From assembly GCA_017634455.1 (NCBI GenBank), contig JAGBNK010000019.1:1-64000 (forward strand): 64,000 nucleotides of DNA, given 5' to 3'. Below are positions 1-7,581 of the stretch, piece after piece. A program made the position numbers and the translations under genes. The first letter of the stretch is position 1, and each line of letters opens with the position of its first letter. The stretch comes from Lachnospiraceae bacterium. GTDB taxonomy: Bacteria > Bacillota > Clostridia > Lachnospirales > Lachnospiraceae. Below the pieces are notes generated by a model that made no database searches, was not told the DNA's origin, and saw nothing but the letters and a program-made list of their open reading frames with translations.

Positions 1-116
1 GATTTTGTCATTCTGTGTATAATTCATTCGAGACCTCCGGTTTGATTGGGTATTTTCATCCGTCAAGATGTACCTTTATCTTATCGATAGGTCTCTTTTT
101 ATTCAATTGGCGCTAT

Positions 117-392
117 TTATGAATTACAGGAATGCTCCTTATAGTATGCCAAATATCGATATATACTACGCTCACTTAAATTGTTACGATCTGCAATTTC
201 AGCCAATGACATCCCTTTTTCATAGCATACAACAAAGTCATTATAAATTGCAGTCCATTTTGCATTATGTTTTTGCCTGCCACTGGCTTTTCTCTTCTTA
301 TAGTACTCTAACTCAGCTTTCAGTTCTGCATTCTCCTGTTCTAACTTTTCAATACGTTTTAATGCTTCTTCTAATGTTTTAATCTTTCTCAT
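117..392 (-). CDS. Small coiled-coil/HTH protein (resolvase-type HTH), 91 aa
   Basis: The N-terminal half (residues about 5-35) is a charged, heptad-like helix rich in Glu, Lys and Leu and is probably a coiled coil. The C-terminal part (about 58-85, MSLAEIADRNNLSERSIYRY) looks like a helix-turn-helix of the resolvase/transposase type. No catalytic domain is present, so it is either a small DNA-binding regulator or the helper ORF of a lost mobile element. It has its own near-perfect promoter, and a 15-bp direct repeat flanks that promoter, which suggests autoregulation (inference). An AAGGGGAT ribosome site precedes the ATG. I do not recognise a named family. Confidence 0.6.
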   Translation of the reverse strand: MRKIKTLEEALKRIEKLEQENAELKAELEYYKKRKASGRQKHNAKWTAIYNDFVVCYEKGMSLAEIADRNNLSERSIYRYLAYYKEHSCNS

Positions 393-439
393 GTAATTAT
401 CCCCTTCTTTCCGTCATTCTCACTTTGACATATTATACG

Positions 440-498
440 AATTTCATTATGTCATCATTATAATCATACAAGGGTAATCTGTCAATTTCATTTTGTCA
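440..498. promoter_or_regulatory. 15-bp direct repeat flanking the promoter (candidate operator)
   Basis: AATTTCATTATGTCA (440-454) and AATTTCATTTTGTCA (484-498) differ at one base. One copy covers the start-site side of the promoter and the other overlaps the edge of the -35 box. This spacing suits an operator for the adjacent HTH protein (inference). Confidence 0.45.
457..485 (-). promoter_or_regulatory. Consensus sigma-A promoter for the 91-aa HTH gene
   Basis: On the minus strand TTGACA (480-485) and TATAAT (457-462) are separated by exactly 17 bp. Both hexamers are full consensus. The ATG lies 65 bp downstream of the -10 element. Confidence 0.75.
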
Positions 499-510
499 GT
501 TTTTGAATCA

Positions 511-556
511 AAAAAAACCACTAACCCTATAAAAAAAGAATTAGTGGTTTCGTTTT
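511..556 (-). terminator. Intrinsic terminator after the aldo/keto reductase
   Basis: The arms are AAACCACTAA and TTAGTGGTTT (515-524 and 541-550). On the minus strand they are followed by a run of T, just downstream of the reductase stop codon. Confidence 0.75.
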
Positions 557-576
557 ATGAGTTTTATTTTCAAGTC

Positions 577-1710
577 TTATTTTTCAAATGTCTCTGCCAC
601 CTTCACCAGCAGTTCTCGAATCTGCAGATGCTGCGGACATACCTTCTCACATTTACCACACTTGATACAATCAGAAGCCTTGCCACGGCTGCCTCCTGTA
701 ACCACGCTATCGTAGTAGAAATTAGTATTCCAATTATGGAAAGCTTCATGGGCATTTAACGCCGCAAACATATCCGGAATTCTAATCCCTTTCGGGCACT
801 CATTTTCCTCGATACAATACTTGCAAGAAGTACAAGGAACGAGATTTAAATTGCGGAAAATGTTACAAACCTTGGTCACTGCCTCAAGCTCCACCTCAGA
901 CAGAGGTTGAAAATCCGTCATATAAGACAAATTGTCATTCATCTGTTCCATGTCACTCATTCCAGACAACACAACTGCAATATTGGGAAAGCTTGCTGCA
1001 AATCGAATTGCGTAGCTGGCGTTACTTCCACCATTTAAATCACGAAGTATCTTGTCTGCATCCTCTGGTAGATTCACCAGACTACCGCCTTTTACAGGCT
1101 CCATTACCAGGACCGGCTTGTTATATTTCTCACAGACCTCATAAACCTTGCGAGCTTCAACAGAAGCGTCCTCGTAATCCAGATAATTAAACTGAATCTG
1201 CACCACCTCAACCTCAGGATGCTCAGAGAGAATCATATCAAGGACTTCTGCCTTGTCATGAAATGATATTCCCAGATGCTTAATCAAGCCTTCCTTTTTC
1301 AACTCGTAAGCTGTCTCATATGCCTGACATTTCTTGAATTTCTCATAATTATTTCTATCCTGAGCATGCATGAGATAGAAATCGAAATAATCTACACCAC
1401 ACCACTTCAACTGATTTTCAAAAAACGGACGTATGTCCTCCTGCTTCTTAAAATATGGATCCGTCAACTTATTAGTGAGCAGGAACTGAGATCTGTCATA
1501 TCTTCCTGCCACACAATCCCTGATTGCTGTCTCTGACTGACCACCAATATATCCATGTGCTGTGTCAAAATAATTAAACCCCGCATCAATAAATGCATCA
1601 GCCATCTTCTTGAATTCATCATAATCAACCTTGTCCCCATTCATTGGAAGTCTCATACAACCAAAAGCGAAATTGCCATTAACCTCCGGAAACCACTTAT
1701 TCTGCTCCAT
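577..1710 (-). CDS. Aldo/keto reductase with C-terminal 4Fe-4S domain
   Basis: The N-terminal 280 residues form an aldo/keto reductase TIM barrel. Visible motifs are FGCMRLPMNG near the start, the FDTAHGYIGG segment carrying the catalytic Asp and Tyr, and VVQIQFNYLD. The last 80 residues hold two cysteine clusters, CTSCKYCIEENECPKGI and CIKCGKCEKVCP, typical of the ferredoxin-like tail of the 'predicted oxidoreductase of aldo/keto reductase family' group. It probably passes electrons between an Fe-S carrier and a carbonyl or polyol substrate; the substrate is unknown. I place the start at 1710, behind AAAGGAGTGGCTT. The longer reading would run through the terminator of the upstream gene. A flavodoxin-like gene lies just upstream. 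Confidence 0.88.
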   Translation of the reverse strand: MEQNKWFPEVNGNFAFGCMRLPMNGDKVDYDEFKKMADAFIDAGFNYFDTAHGYIGGQSETAIRDCVAGRYDRSQFLLTNKLTDPYFKKQEDIRPFFENQLKWCGVDYFDFYLMHAQDRNNYEKFKKCQAYETAYELKKEGLIKHLGISFHDKAEVLDMILSEHPEVEVVQIQFNYLDYEDASVEARKVYEVCEKYNKPVLVMEPVKGGSLVNLPEDADKILRDLNGGSNASYAIRFAASFPNIAVVLSGMSDMEQMNDNLSYMTDFQPLSEVELEAVTKVCNIFRNLNLVPCTSCKYCIEENECPKGIRIPDMFAALNAHEAFHNWNTNFYYDSVVTGGSRGKASDCIKCGKCEKVCPQHLQIRELLVKVAETFEK

Positions 1711-1732
1711 AAGCCACTCCTTTCCCTTTGCC

Positions 1733-1766
1733 AAAAAGCAACCTGCTATATGCAAGTTGCTTTTAT
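1733..1766 (-). terminator. Intrinsic terminator after the first flavodoxin-like gene
   Basis: On the minus strand an AAAGCAACTTG / CAGGTTGCTTT hairpin is followed by a T-run. It lies between the flavodoxin-like gene and the reductase, which shows the reductase does not start upstream of it. Confidence 0.7.
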
Positions 1767-1805
1767 CATTCTCAATGTCTCATTTATACTTTTTTCACGA
1801 TTCTA

Positions 1806-2246
1806 TTATTTAGCAATGCTTCTATAAAATTCAACTGCATTTGCCAAATCTGTCGCATCTGGATGACCTTTGCCAGTACCACCTACAAGCTTGAATGGTC
1901 CAAATGTGTTGTATCCCTTACATGAAAATGTACCAACGACCTCTGCATTTTTGCCATCGATAGCTTCTGTCATTGACTTGCTGAAATCTTTGTCCAAAGC
2001 ACTTGTCATAATGTAGAAAATCTTCTTGTTCTGTGGCAAATGTTCCTTGGCATATGCAATCATCTGAGGATGAAACTTCGCTGCATAAATTCCTGATGCC
2101 AATCCAATTAAATCATAATCAGACAAATCTCTATTAGGCTCTTCAAGTACGTTAAATGCCTCCACACCGCACTCTTTCTTAATCTCATTCACAACCTTCT
2201 CGGTATTGCCGTGATGAGTGGATACATAAGCTATAATTGCCTTCAT
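1806..2246 (-). CDS. Flavodoxin-like protein
   Basis: This is a small cytosolic FMN-binding flavodoxin fold. The N-terminus reads MKAIIAYVSTHHGNTEKVV, where STHHGNTEK is the phosphate-binding loop of the FMN site after the first beta strand. The segment YDLIGLASGIYAAKFHPQM matches the second flavin loop. Length (146 aa) is usual for a short-chain flavodoxin. The start at 2246 follows AGGAGGAGACTAAC; the seven residues read upstream of it would cover the ribosome site. It presumably carries electrons for the nearby Fe-S reductase or radical SAM protein (inference). It has its own terminator. Confidence 0.85.
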   Translation of the reverse strand: MKAIIAYVSTHHGNTEKVVNEIKKECGVEAFNVLEEPNRDLSDYDLIGLASGIYAAKFHPQMIAYAKEHLPQNKKIFYIMTSALDKDFSKSMTEAIDGKNAEVVGTFSCKGYNTFGPFKLVGGTGKGHPDATDLANAVEFYRSIAK

Positions 2247-2403
2247 TGTTAGTCTCCTCCTATACATTAATCCTTATGACTAGTATACCCAAACTCTTAG
2301 AAAACAACAATCAGATAATTAGCTTTCCTGATACTATTAATCTACTTCAATTTCATCCATTCCAGCCATTACGCGTTCCTTGAAATTGCTTTTGCCTCAT
2401 CCA

Positions 2404-3546
2404 TTACGCCTTCTCTGAGATTTCTTCCATCTCATCATAAACCTCCGACAGATTCATCTCATAGGCAGCTATAACTCTGGAATTCTTTTCTTCTACTTTG
2501 CCTTTTAAATCATCAGCATATTCATTTGCCATCTTGGCTTTATGCAGTACTTCCTGATTATCTGTTTTCAAATCATAAGTCCAACTGCTCTTTTCTAAAT
2601 TAGTTGAATCAACTTGAATGGTCGTTCCCATTTTCCCACTCAGCAAAATATTCTGTAATGCCATATTTACAGCCTGTGATTTCATACCAGCCGGAGCTTC
2701 TGATGCCGCTACATTGATAGCTTCGTTTTGAGCTTCACGAATCTTCTTCAGTTCCTCTACAGATGCATTGATATATCTGTCAATTCTCTCAATCAGTTTC
2801 TGCCACTTCTCATCTTCCATCTTACGCCAGTCATCCTCAGCCTTGGTATCCTTGGCAGTGAGCTTATGCTGTTCAACCAGAGTACTTTTCAGCATTTTAA
2901 ATACATCATATACATCCAATGTCTCACCTGTACTTTGACTCTTCAATGAATAATCAGCATTTCCCGCAAGAGCCATGGTCCAATCCTGCTTCTTGTACAT
3001 TGCATCATTATAAGATTTGTACTCTAACGCCTCCATTGGCGAAGCAAAGAATTTAAGAGCATGCCAACTTCCCCACTTATCATCCACGCCGGTTCCTGTA
3101 GCATCAGCATATTGGCAAAATGCAAACATTTCCACTGCAGAAGCCTGTGTCGGATCTACCTTGGATACATTTACATCAATGCTCTCATCCTGTGGCGACA
3201 TACTCACTCGCACTATAACATCATCTAAGTTAGGATTAGAAATCTGATTTGCATGCATACCCATGCCATAATCACCCACAAACACGAATCCAATTCCCAA
3301 ATCCCGAATAATGTGCTCCTTTGGCTCCTGAAGTGATGCCTCTGCTACATTTAGCACATCTCCGAAATTACCTGCTACAGCATTTCCCATAGTATCAGCT
3401 GGCATTCCTGCAACTGCACCAGCATTTTCCATAGCATCAGCCGGCATTCCTACAACTGCACCAGCACTTACACTCTGCTCTATATTCTGCTTCCTCTGAA
3501 CAAAATATGGCACACCAACTCTTGATCCAATTCCTCCAATTTCCAT
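2404..3546 (-). CDS. Uncharacterised protein, 380 aa
   Basis: I cannot assign a firm family; it resembles the uncharacterised proteins of this size common in Lachnospiraceae (DUF6033-like, uncertain). It starts MEIGGIGSRVGVPYF behind GGGAG at 3546. Residues about 30-60 contain a short imperfect tandem repeat, GAVVGMPADAMENA then GAVAGMPADTMGNA. No signal peptide or membrane segment is visible. The central part is rich in Asp, Trp and Lys, and residues about 240-380 are mostly helical and charged. Two flavodoxin-like genes flank it, but neither makes its function clear. Confidence 0.7.
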   Translation of the reverse strand: MEIGGIGSRVGVPYFVQRKQNIEQSVSAGAVVGMPADAMENAGAVAGMPADTMGNAVAGNFGDVLNVAEASLQEPKEHIIRDLGIGFVFVGDYGMGMHANQISNPNLDDVIVRVSMSPQDESIDVNVSKVDPTQASAVEMFAFCQYADATGTGVDDKWGSWHALKFFASPMEALEYKSYNDAMYKKQDWTMALAGNADYSLKSQSTGETLDVYDVFKMLKSTLVEQHKLTAKDTKAEDDWRKMEDEKWQKLIERIDRYINASVEELKKIREAQNEAINVAASEAPAGMKSQAVNMALQNILLSGKMGTTIQVDSTNLEKSSWTYDLKTDNQEVLHKAKMANEYADDLKGKVEEKNSRVIAAYEMNLSEVYDEMEEISEKA

Positions 3547-3634
3547 ATAATCTCCCTTCTTGCAACCCGTCAATCACTCAAGGTTGCGTCCCTCCCCATA
3601 CGGTCCAAGGGACATAAAACATTTAAACACCAAG

Positions 3635-3680
3635 TAAAAAAGCACACTATTCAAGAAATCATTCCTTTGAATAGTGCGCT
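3635..3680 (-). terminator. Intrinsic terminator of the radical SAM-flavodoxin operon
   Basis: The arms GCACACTATTCAA (3642-3654) and TTGAATAGTGCGC (3667-3679) form a 13-bp near-perfect stem. On the minus strand a T-run follows. Confidence 0.8.
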
Positions 3681-3726
3681 CTCCTTAGCTCTTTTTTAGC
3701 TACATTTATATATCGGAATCTTTCTG

Positions 3727-4143
3727 TTAAATGTTAACAGATATTTCCTTCTTTTTTCGCAATGCAAATTCTTTAGCCGGATTAATATTATTTTCAATAT
3801 TTAACATATGGGCATAGAAGAATTCATCCTCAACTTCTATATTTCTCTCACGCAGAATTTTCTTCAATGCCAAAACAGTTCTACGAGACCAATTTGATGT
3901 TGTAAACAAAACGACCTTATCTACCATATCTGATGTAAGAGATTCAGCATACTCACGCAACTCTGGCGCCATAATATTTGCGTAAGGCGCACCTCCAAGA
4001 AATAATACATCTACCTTTTCTGGCAGCTTCGGCTCGTCCATAATGCTCACAGCTTTAACACCCAGTGCATCTGCCATTGCTTCTGCAATTCTCATGGTAT
4101 TTCCAAATTTTGTCTTTGAACAATATCTTACTGCTATATTCAT
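3727..4143 (-). CDS. Flavodoxin-like protein paired with radical SAM protein
   Basis: This flavodoxin-like protein has the FMN loop SKTKFGNTMRIAEAM after the first strand and a second loop LFLGGAPYANIM. At about 138 residues it is short for the family. I prefer the ATG at 4143, preceded by AAAGGAGATTGAA, over a start ten codons upstream that would overlap the stop region of the radical SAM gene. The two genes are 30 bp apart and share a terminator, so this flavodoxin is probably the electron donor for reductive cleavage of S-adenosylmethionine by its partner (inference from known radical SAM biochemistry). Confidence 0.8.
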   Translation of the reverse strand: MNIAVRYCSKTKFGNTMRIAEAMADALGVKAVSIMDEPKLPEKVDVLFLGGAPYANIMAPELREYAESLTSDMVDKVVLFTTSNWSRRTVLALKKILRERNIEVEDEFFYAHMLNIENNINPAKEFALRKKKEISVNI

Positions 4144-4173
4144 TTCAATCTCCTTTACAACCAACTGCTTCAA

Positions 4174-5274
4174 TCAGTGACATTTTCCAGCTAAAATAGC
4201 CTCAACCTGATCTCTCTTCTCATACAATACGCATCCTCCCTGATGATCGTCCACCAAAATATCTCCAGAGCGAAGTGCTACAAATAAATCAGAATTTACT
4301 ACATCTTTCAGGGAATGATCTCTCACATTAATATCCGAATATGGTGAAAATGGGCATGGCTCAGCTCCGCCATGGGAATTAATATGAAAGAAACCTCTAC
4401 CAGCTGCGATACACCCACCTGAGCTCTTTTCATCTCCAGGGAATGAGACAAATACCATCTCTGGATACTCTCCTCTTAATCTGGCAATCTCTTTGTTCAG
4501 ATATTCTCGCTCTTTATCTCCCGGCGCGAGATTTTGTCCTTCCTCTGTAACAGGTACAAATTCAACATATATCACTGCCTTGCATCCACGATCAGACAGA
4601 CTTCTGATAAATTCATCTGATGATACTTCCTTGATATTCTCTGTTGTCACAGTAACAGACGCGCCAAATATCAGGCCTCTTCGCTTAAACTCATCCATAT
4701 TTTCAATGAGTCGATTGTAAATACCATCACCTCTTCTGGCATCTGTCACTTCCTGATTTCCTTCTATACTCATTACTGGAATCAAGTTGCGCGACTTATC
4801 AAAGAGTTCAAAATATTTATCATTGATGTATGTTCCATTTGTAAAAATAGGGAATAAAATATCCTGATGAGTTCCAGCAGCCTCAATTACATCTTTTCTC
4901 AGAAGCGGCTCACCGCCAGCCAACAATATAAAACTGATACCAATATCACTGGCCTCATCAAACACCTTGTTCCAATCCTCACCTGACAACTGCATAACAG
5001 GTTCCGTATCAACAGTTGCATGATTACATCTCGAATAGCATCCTTCGCAATGTAAATTGCATTGACTGGTTATACTCGCAATCAAAAATGGAGGAATATG
5101 CTCACCCTTTTTCTTGGATTCATTTCTCTTTTTGGATGCGACTTTGGTTGCAGCTGCAAACTTCACCATAAAAGCACTTTCCTTGGGATTTCTGAGAGTA
5201 GCTTTAATAGAATCTGCCACAACTCTTTCTACTCCCCTGGTCATATATTCCTGAATATCAAATTCCTTATCCAT
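4174..5274 (-). CDS. Radical SAM protein
   Basis: The radical SAM cluster motif CNLHCEGCYSRC (CxxxCxxC) lies at about residues 73-84, followed by the SAM-binding LLAGGEPLLRKD segment. Further cysteines near the C-terminus (SSGGCIAAGRGFFHIN, then GGAEPCPFSPYSD) resemble a SPASM or twitch-type auxiliary cluster as found in peptide-modifying enzymes. The substrate is unknown, and I see no short precursor peptide next to it. The gene leads a two-gene operon with a flavodoxin-like protein. The start at 5274 has AAGGAGTAACGAG upstream. A role in peptide or cofactor maturation is inference. Confidence 0.85.
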   Translation of the reverse strand: MDKEFDIQEYMTRGVERVVADSIKATLRNPKESAFMVKFAAATKVASKKRNESKKKGEHIPPFLIASITSQCNLHCEGCYSRCNHATVDTEPVMQLSGEDWNKVFDEASDIGISFILLAGGEPLLRKDVIEAAGTHQDILFPIFTNGTYINDKYFELFDKSRNLIPVMSIEGNQEVTDARRGDGIYNRLIENMDEFKRRGLIFGASVTVTTENIKEVSSDEFIRSLSDRGCKAVIYVEFVPVTEEGQNLAPGDKEREYLNKEIARLRGEYPEMVFVSFPGDEKSSGGCIAAGRGFFHINSHGGAEPCPFSPYSDINVRDHSLKDVVNSDLFVALRSGDILVDDHQGGCVLYEKRDQVEAILAGKCH

Positions 5275-5399
5275 TCTCGTTACTCCTTCTCTTCCTATAT
5301 AATAACTGCATATCGCAGCCTATTTTTAATTTAGCTCAATTTAATTTTGTTAAATACATTTTACCTGCTTATATTTTCCTTGTCAATAAAATCCCCATA

Positions 5400-5450
5400 A
5401 AAAAACAGACTATTCATGACATATCATTCCATAAATAGTCTGCTTTTTAG
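5400..5450 (-). terminator. Intrinsic terminator after ybaK
   Basis: The arms CAGACTATT (5406-5414) and AATAGTCTG (5434-5442) are followed on the minus strand by a T-run. The loop shares the bases GGAATGAT with the terminator at 3635-3680. Confidence 0.7.
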
Positions 5451-5486
5451 AATACATTTTTTATACTTGTCCTTTTCCTATCCCAT

Positions 5487-5966
5487 TTATTCAACCACAA
5501 TATTCGCAATCTGAATTCTACACACATCTATTAAATCCTGTGGATTGACTTCGATCTGTGCTCCAACCTTACCACCGCTGACATAGATTTTGTCATAATC
5601 TATAGCGGTCTCATGGATAAATGTTGGAAATGACTTCTTCATTCCAATAGGTGAGCATCCACCATGGACATATCCGGTCAGAGGCAACAATTCCTTCTGC
5701 TTTATCATGGATACAGATTTCTCTCCTGCTGCCTTGGCAGCTTTCTTCAAATCCAACTCTGTCATAACAGGTACTACAAATACGAAATATCCACCGCTCT
5801 TTCCCTGAGTCACAAGAGTCTTAAACACACATTTAGAATCCTCACCCAGTATGCCTGCAATTTCCTCACCGCTCAAGGATGCATCCGGCTCATAGAAATG
5901 ACTGTTGTATTCTATTTTCTTGGCGTCCAAAACACGCATTACATTTGTCTTGTCTTTTGCTTTCAT
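5487..5966 (-). CDS. ybaK: Cys-tRNA(Pro)/Cys-tRNA(Cys) deacylase YbaK
   Basis: This is a cytosolic trans-editing enzyme that hydrolyses mischarged Cys-tRNA(Pro). Family features seen are EIAGILGEDSKCVFKTLV around residues 30-47, the VPVMTELDLKKAAKAAGEK stretch with the conserved lysines, TGYVHGGCSPIG at about 97-108, and the FIHETA segment. Length, 159 aa, is typical. The start follows AGGAAGGTTTTAAA. It appears to be a single-gene unit with its own terminator. Confidence 0.93.
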   Translation of the reverse strand: MKAKDKTNVMRVLDAKKIEYNSHFYEPDASLSGEEIAGILGEDSKCVFKTLVTQGKSGGYFVFVVPVMTELDLKKAAKAAGEKSVSMIKQKELLPLTGYVHGGCSPIGMKKSFPTFIHETAIDYDKIYVSGGKVGAQIEVNPQDLIDVCRIQIANIVVE

Positions 5967-6026
5967 TTTAAAACCTTCCTATGTGATAAATATTTTCCCG
6001 GGAGTATTTGACAATCACTATTTTAT

Positions 6027-6248
6027 TTAATCCGCAACTGCACAAATTAAGGTAAATAGACCTACCAAGGCAAGCACCGGCACAGCTATGTAAAATAATC
6101 CGGTAAATATACATACCAGCAAAATGAATGGCAGGAAAATAAATGAGAATAATATCTTGGTCAATCCCCATGCCATCTTAATAGCGAATCCCAGTAGTTT
6201 TCCAAAAATACCTATCATACAAATCAACATAATAATTGTAAGTAACAT
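6027..6248 (-). CDS. Small membrane protein, 73 aa
   Basis: The protein is almost entirely hydrophobic, with two predicted transmembrane stretches (about residues 2-25 and 30-70, the second long enough for two passes). No motif or family is recognisable. The start has a good AAAGGAG site at 6-7 nt spacing, which supports real translation. It follows two other small unknown genes on the same strand (6328-6741 and 6764-6925) and may be co-transcribed with them. Confidence 0.6.
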   Translation of the reverse strand: MLLTIIMLICMIGIFGKLLGFAIKMAWGLTKILFSFIFLPFILLVCIFTGLFYIAVPVLALVGLFTLICAVAD

Positions 6249-6327
6249 AATAAATCTCCTTTCAAACCAATCAACAGTTCCAGCTTCAAATTCATGTCAT
6301 ATATTATTATCATGAATAATACAACTA

Positions 6328-6741
6328 CTACAATTTACTCTGTAGCTCTGCTTTAATAACCGAAACCTTGTGTATTGCTTCATCGCATTGGCTCTTCGCT
6401 TCTGAAATCTTCGACTGAGCAATTATGTCCATCAGAAGTCCGTCAAATATAAAATCTGCAAAAGTAATCAGCTCATCAATATGAATTGAGCTATAACCTG
6501 TTACATCCTGTAATTCTCTGCTAAATTTCTGCAATGCATATTTAGCTTCCTGTATCTCTCGCTCAGCTTCCCCCATTCTCTCATGCTTCATAAGGTTGGT
6601 AAACAAGCCGCCTCCAAAGATATCAATGATTCCCCAATTACTTGCCTTATTTAAATAAGTCTTGGCTGAATCCAAATGAGCCAAAGCATTATCGGCAGCA
6701 TATATAGCTTCTCTTATTTCTTTTTCTTCCATGTTATTCAT
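6328..6741 (-). CDS. Helical hypothetical protein, about 137 aa
   Basis: This is a soluble, mostly helical protein with no recognised family. A glycine-rich hinge WGIIDIFGGGLFTN sits at about residues 36-49 between two charged helical segments, and a hydrophobic stretch FADFIFDGLLMDII lies at about 95-108. I place the start at 6741 behind AGGAACAGAGAA; a GTG 15 bases upstream would lie on the ribosome site. It is 22 bp downstream of the 53-residue ORF, so the two probably form a unit. Confidence 0.65.
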   Translation of the reverse strand: MNNMEEKEIREAIYAADNALAHLDSAKTYLNKASNWGIIDIFGGGLFTNLMKHERMGEAEREIQEAKYALQKFSRELQDVTGYSSIHIDELITFADFIFDGLLMDIIAQSKISEAKSQCDEAIHKVSVIKAELQSKL

Positions 6742-6763
6742 TTCTCTGTTCCTCACTTATATA

Positions 6764-6925
6764 TTACCTAAGCACATATTTATCAAAATCAGATTTTTGA
6801 ATATCTGCTATTTTCTTTCCACGATAGGTGGATTCATCAGATATTCCTATTCTCCTACTTGATGCTTCATTTTTCTTCATCTCATTTAACAGCTTACACA
6901 AAAACAACCTGTATTCAATAGGCAT
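6764..6925 (-). CDS. Small ORF, 53 aa, unknown
   Basis: A clean 53-codon frame starts at ATG 6925 and ends in TAA at 6764. The protein begins MPIEYRLFLCKLLNEMKKNE and ends KSDFDKYVLR; it is basic and hydrophilic with no membrane segment. A GGTGAG ribosome-site-like sequence precedes the ATG at about 6 nt. The gap to the next gene on the same strand is only 22 bp and both are read the same way, which favours a real gene. No family recognised. Confidence 0.5.
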   Translation of the reverse strand: MPIEYRLFLCKLLNEMKKNEASSRRIGISDESTYRGKKIADIQKSDFDKYVLR

Positions 6926-6980
6926 CTAACTCACCGCCTTTCGTGTTTTGTTATAAACATAATAGTTCTTTATCTCCCTT

Positions 6981-7080
6981 GCGTAAACCATTGTTTTCGT
7001 GGGATAAATATTTCTATTTTGCTGTTTTAGCAAAATAGAAGTATAATATGACCATGGTTGCAACGCAGGCGTAAACCATT
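6981..7080. repeat. 12-bp direct repeat GCGTAAACCATT around the divergent promoter region
   Basis: Identical copies lie at 6981-6992 and 7069-7080, one on each side of the inverted-repeat promoter between the divergent 53-aa ORF and the HTH gene. They may be further operator half-sites. Confidence 0.5.
7014..7047 (+). promoter_or_regulatory. Promoter with overlapping 10-bp inverted repeat
   Basis: TTGCTG (7019-7024) and TATAAT (7042-7047) are 17 bp apart. A perfect inverted repeat, CTATTTTGCT / AGCAAAATAG (7014-7023 and 7029-7038), covers the -35 box and spacer. This is a classic operator position for the HTH gene that follows (inference). Confidence 0.6.
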
Positions 7081-7110
7081 AATAATCGAAATACATAGGA
7101 GAAGTAATCT

Positions 7111-7581
7111 ATGGGACGCAAATCTACAAAAGAAAACAAAAATGAATATCAACTTGCCAGAGAAGCTGCTGATTTAACAAGAGCAGAAGCTTCAGCGCGA
7201 ATGGAATATATCTCCGAAAGTAGAATTGAAAAAATTGAAAGTGAAAAGTCAGAACCGCATCCAGATGAGATTCTGGCAATGGCTGACGCCTATAAGCGCC
7301 CGGATTTATGTAACTATTACTGCTCTACAAAATGTCCACTGGGGCAAGAATACATCCCTCATGTAGCGGTAAAAGATTTATCTCAAATAACTCTTGAAAT
7401 GCTGGCCACTCTCAACAAATTAAATAGTGAGAAAGATCGCTTGATAGAAATCACTGCAGATGGAGTTATTTCAGAAGATGAGTTAGAAGATTTCAATCGC
7501 ATAAAAAATCAGCTGGCTCAGATTTCTCTGACAGCTGATTCATTACAATTGTGGATTGATATGTCATTTATAAACACATAA
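7111..7581 (+). CDS. XRE-like HTH regulator with helical C-terminal domain
   Basis: Residues 12-60 (QLAREAADLTRAEASARMEY then the SRIEKIESEKSEPHPDEIL segment) match an XRE/Cro-type helix-turn-helix. A short cysteine-bearing linker, CNYYCSTKCPLG, at about 70-81 could bind a metal or sense redox state (inference). Residues 100-150 are helical. The start is behind AGGAGAAGTAATCT. The gene is preceded by an operator-like palindrome and is divergent from the 6.0-6.9 kb small-gene cluster, which it may control. Its last 64 bp overlap the convergent GGDEF gene. Confidence 0.75.
   Translation: MGRKSTKENKNEYQLAREAADLTRAEASARMEYISESRIEKIESEKSEPHPDEILAMADAYKRPDLCNYYCSTKCPLGQEYIPHVAVKDLSQITLEMLATLNKLNSEKDRLIEITADGVISEDELEDFNRIKNQLAQISLTADSLQLWIDMSFINT

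Noticed and set aside
30-101. Long-range inverted repeat GAGACCT...AGGTCTC followed by T-run
   Set aside because: The arms are only 7 bp with a loop over 50 bp, so it is too weak to call a terminator or an insertion-sequence end.
2268-2403. Partial echo of the 380-aa protein's tail (CATTACGCGTTCCTTGAAAT against CATTACGCCTTCTCTGAGAT)
   Set aside because: Short and degenerate; not enough to claim a duplicated gene remnant.
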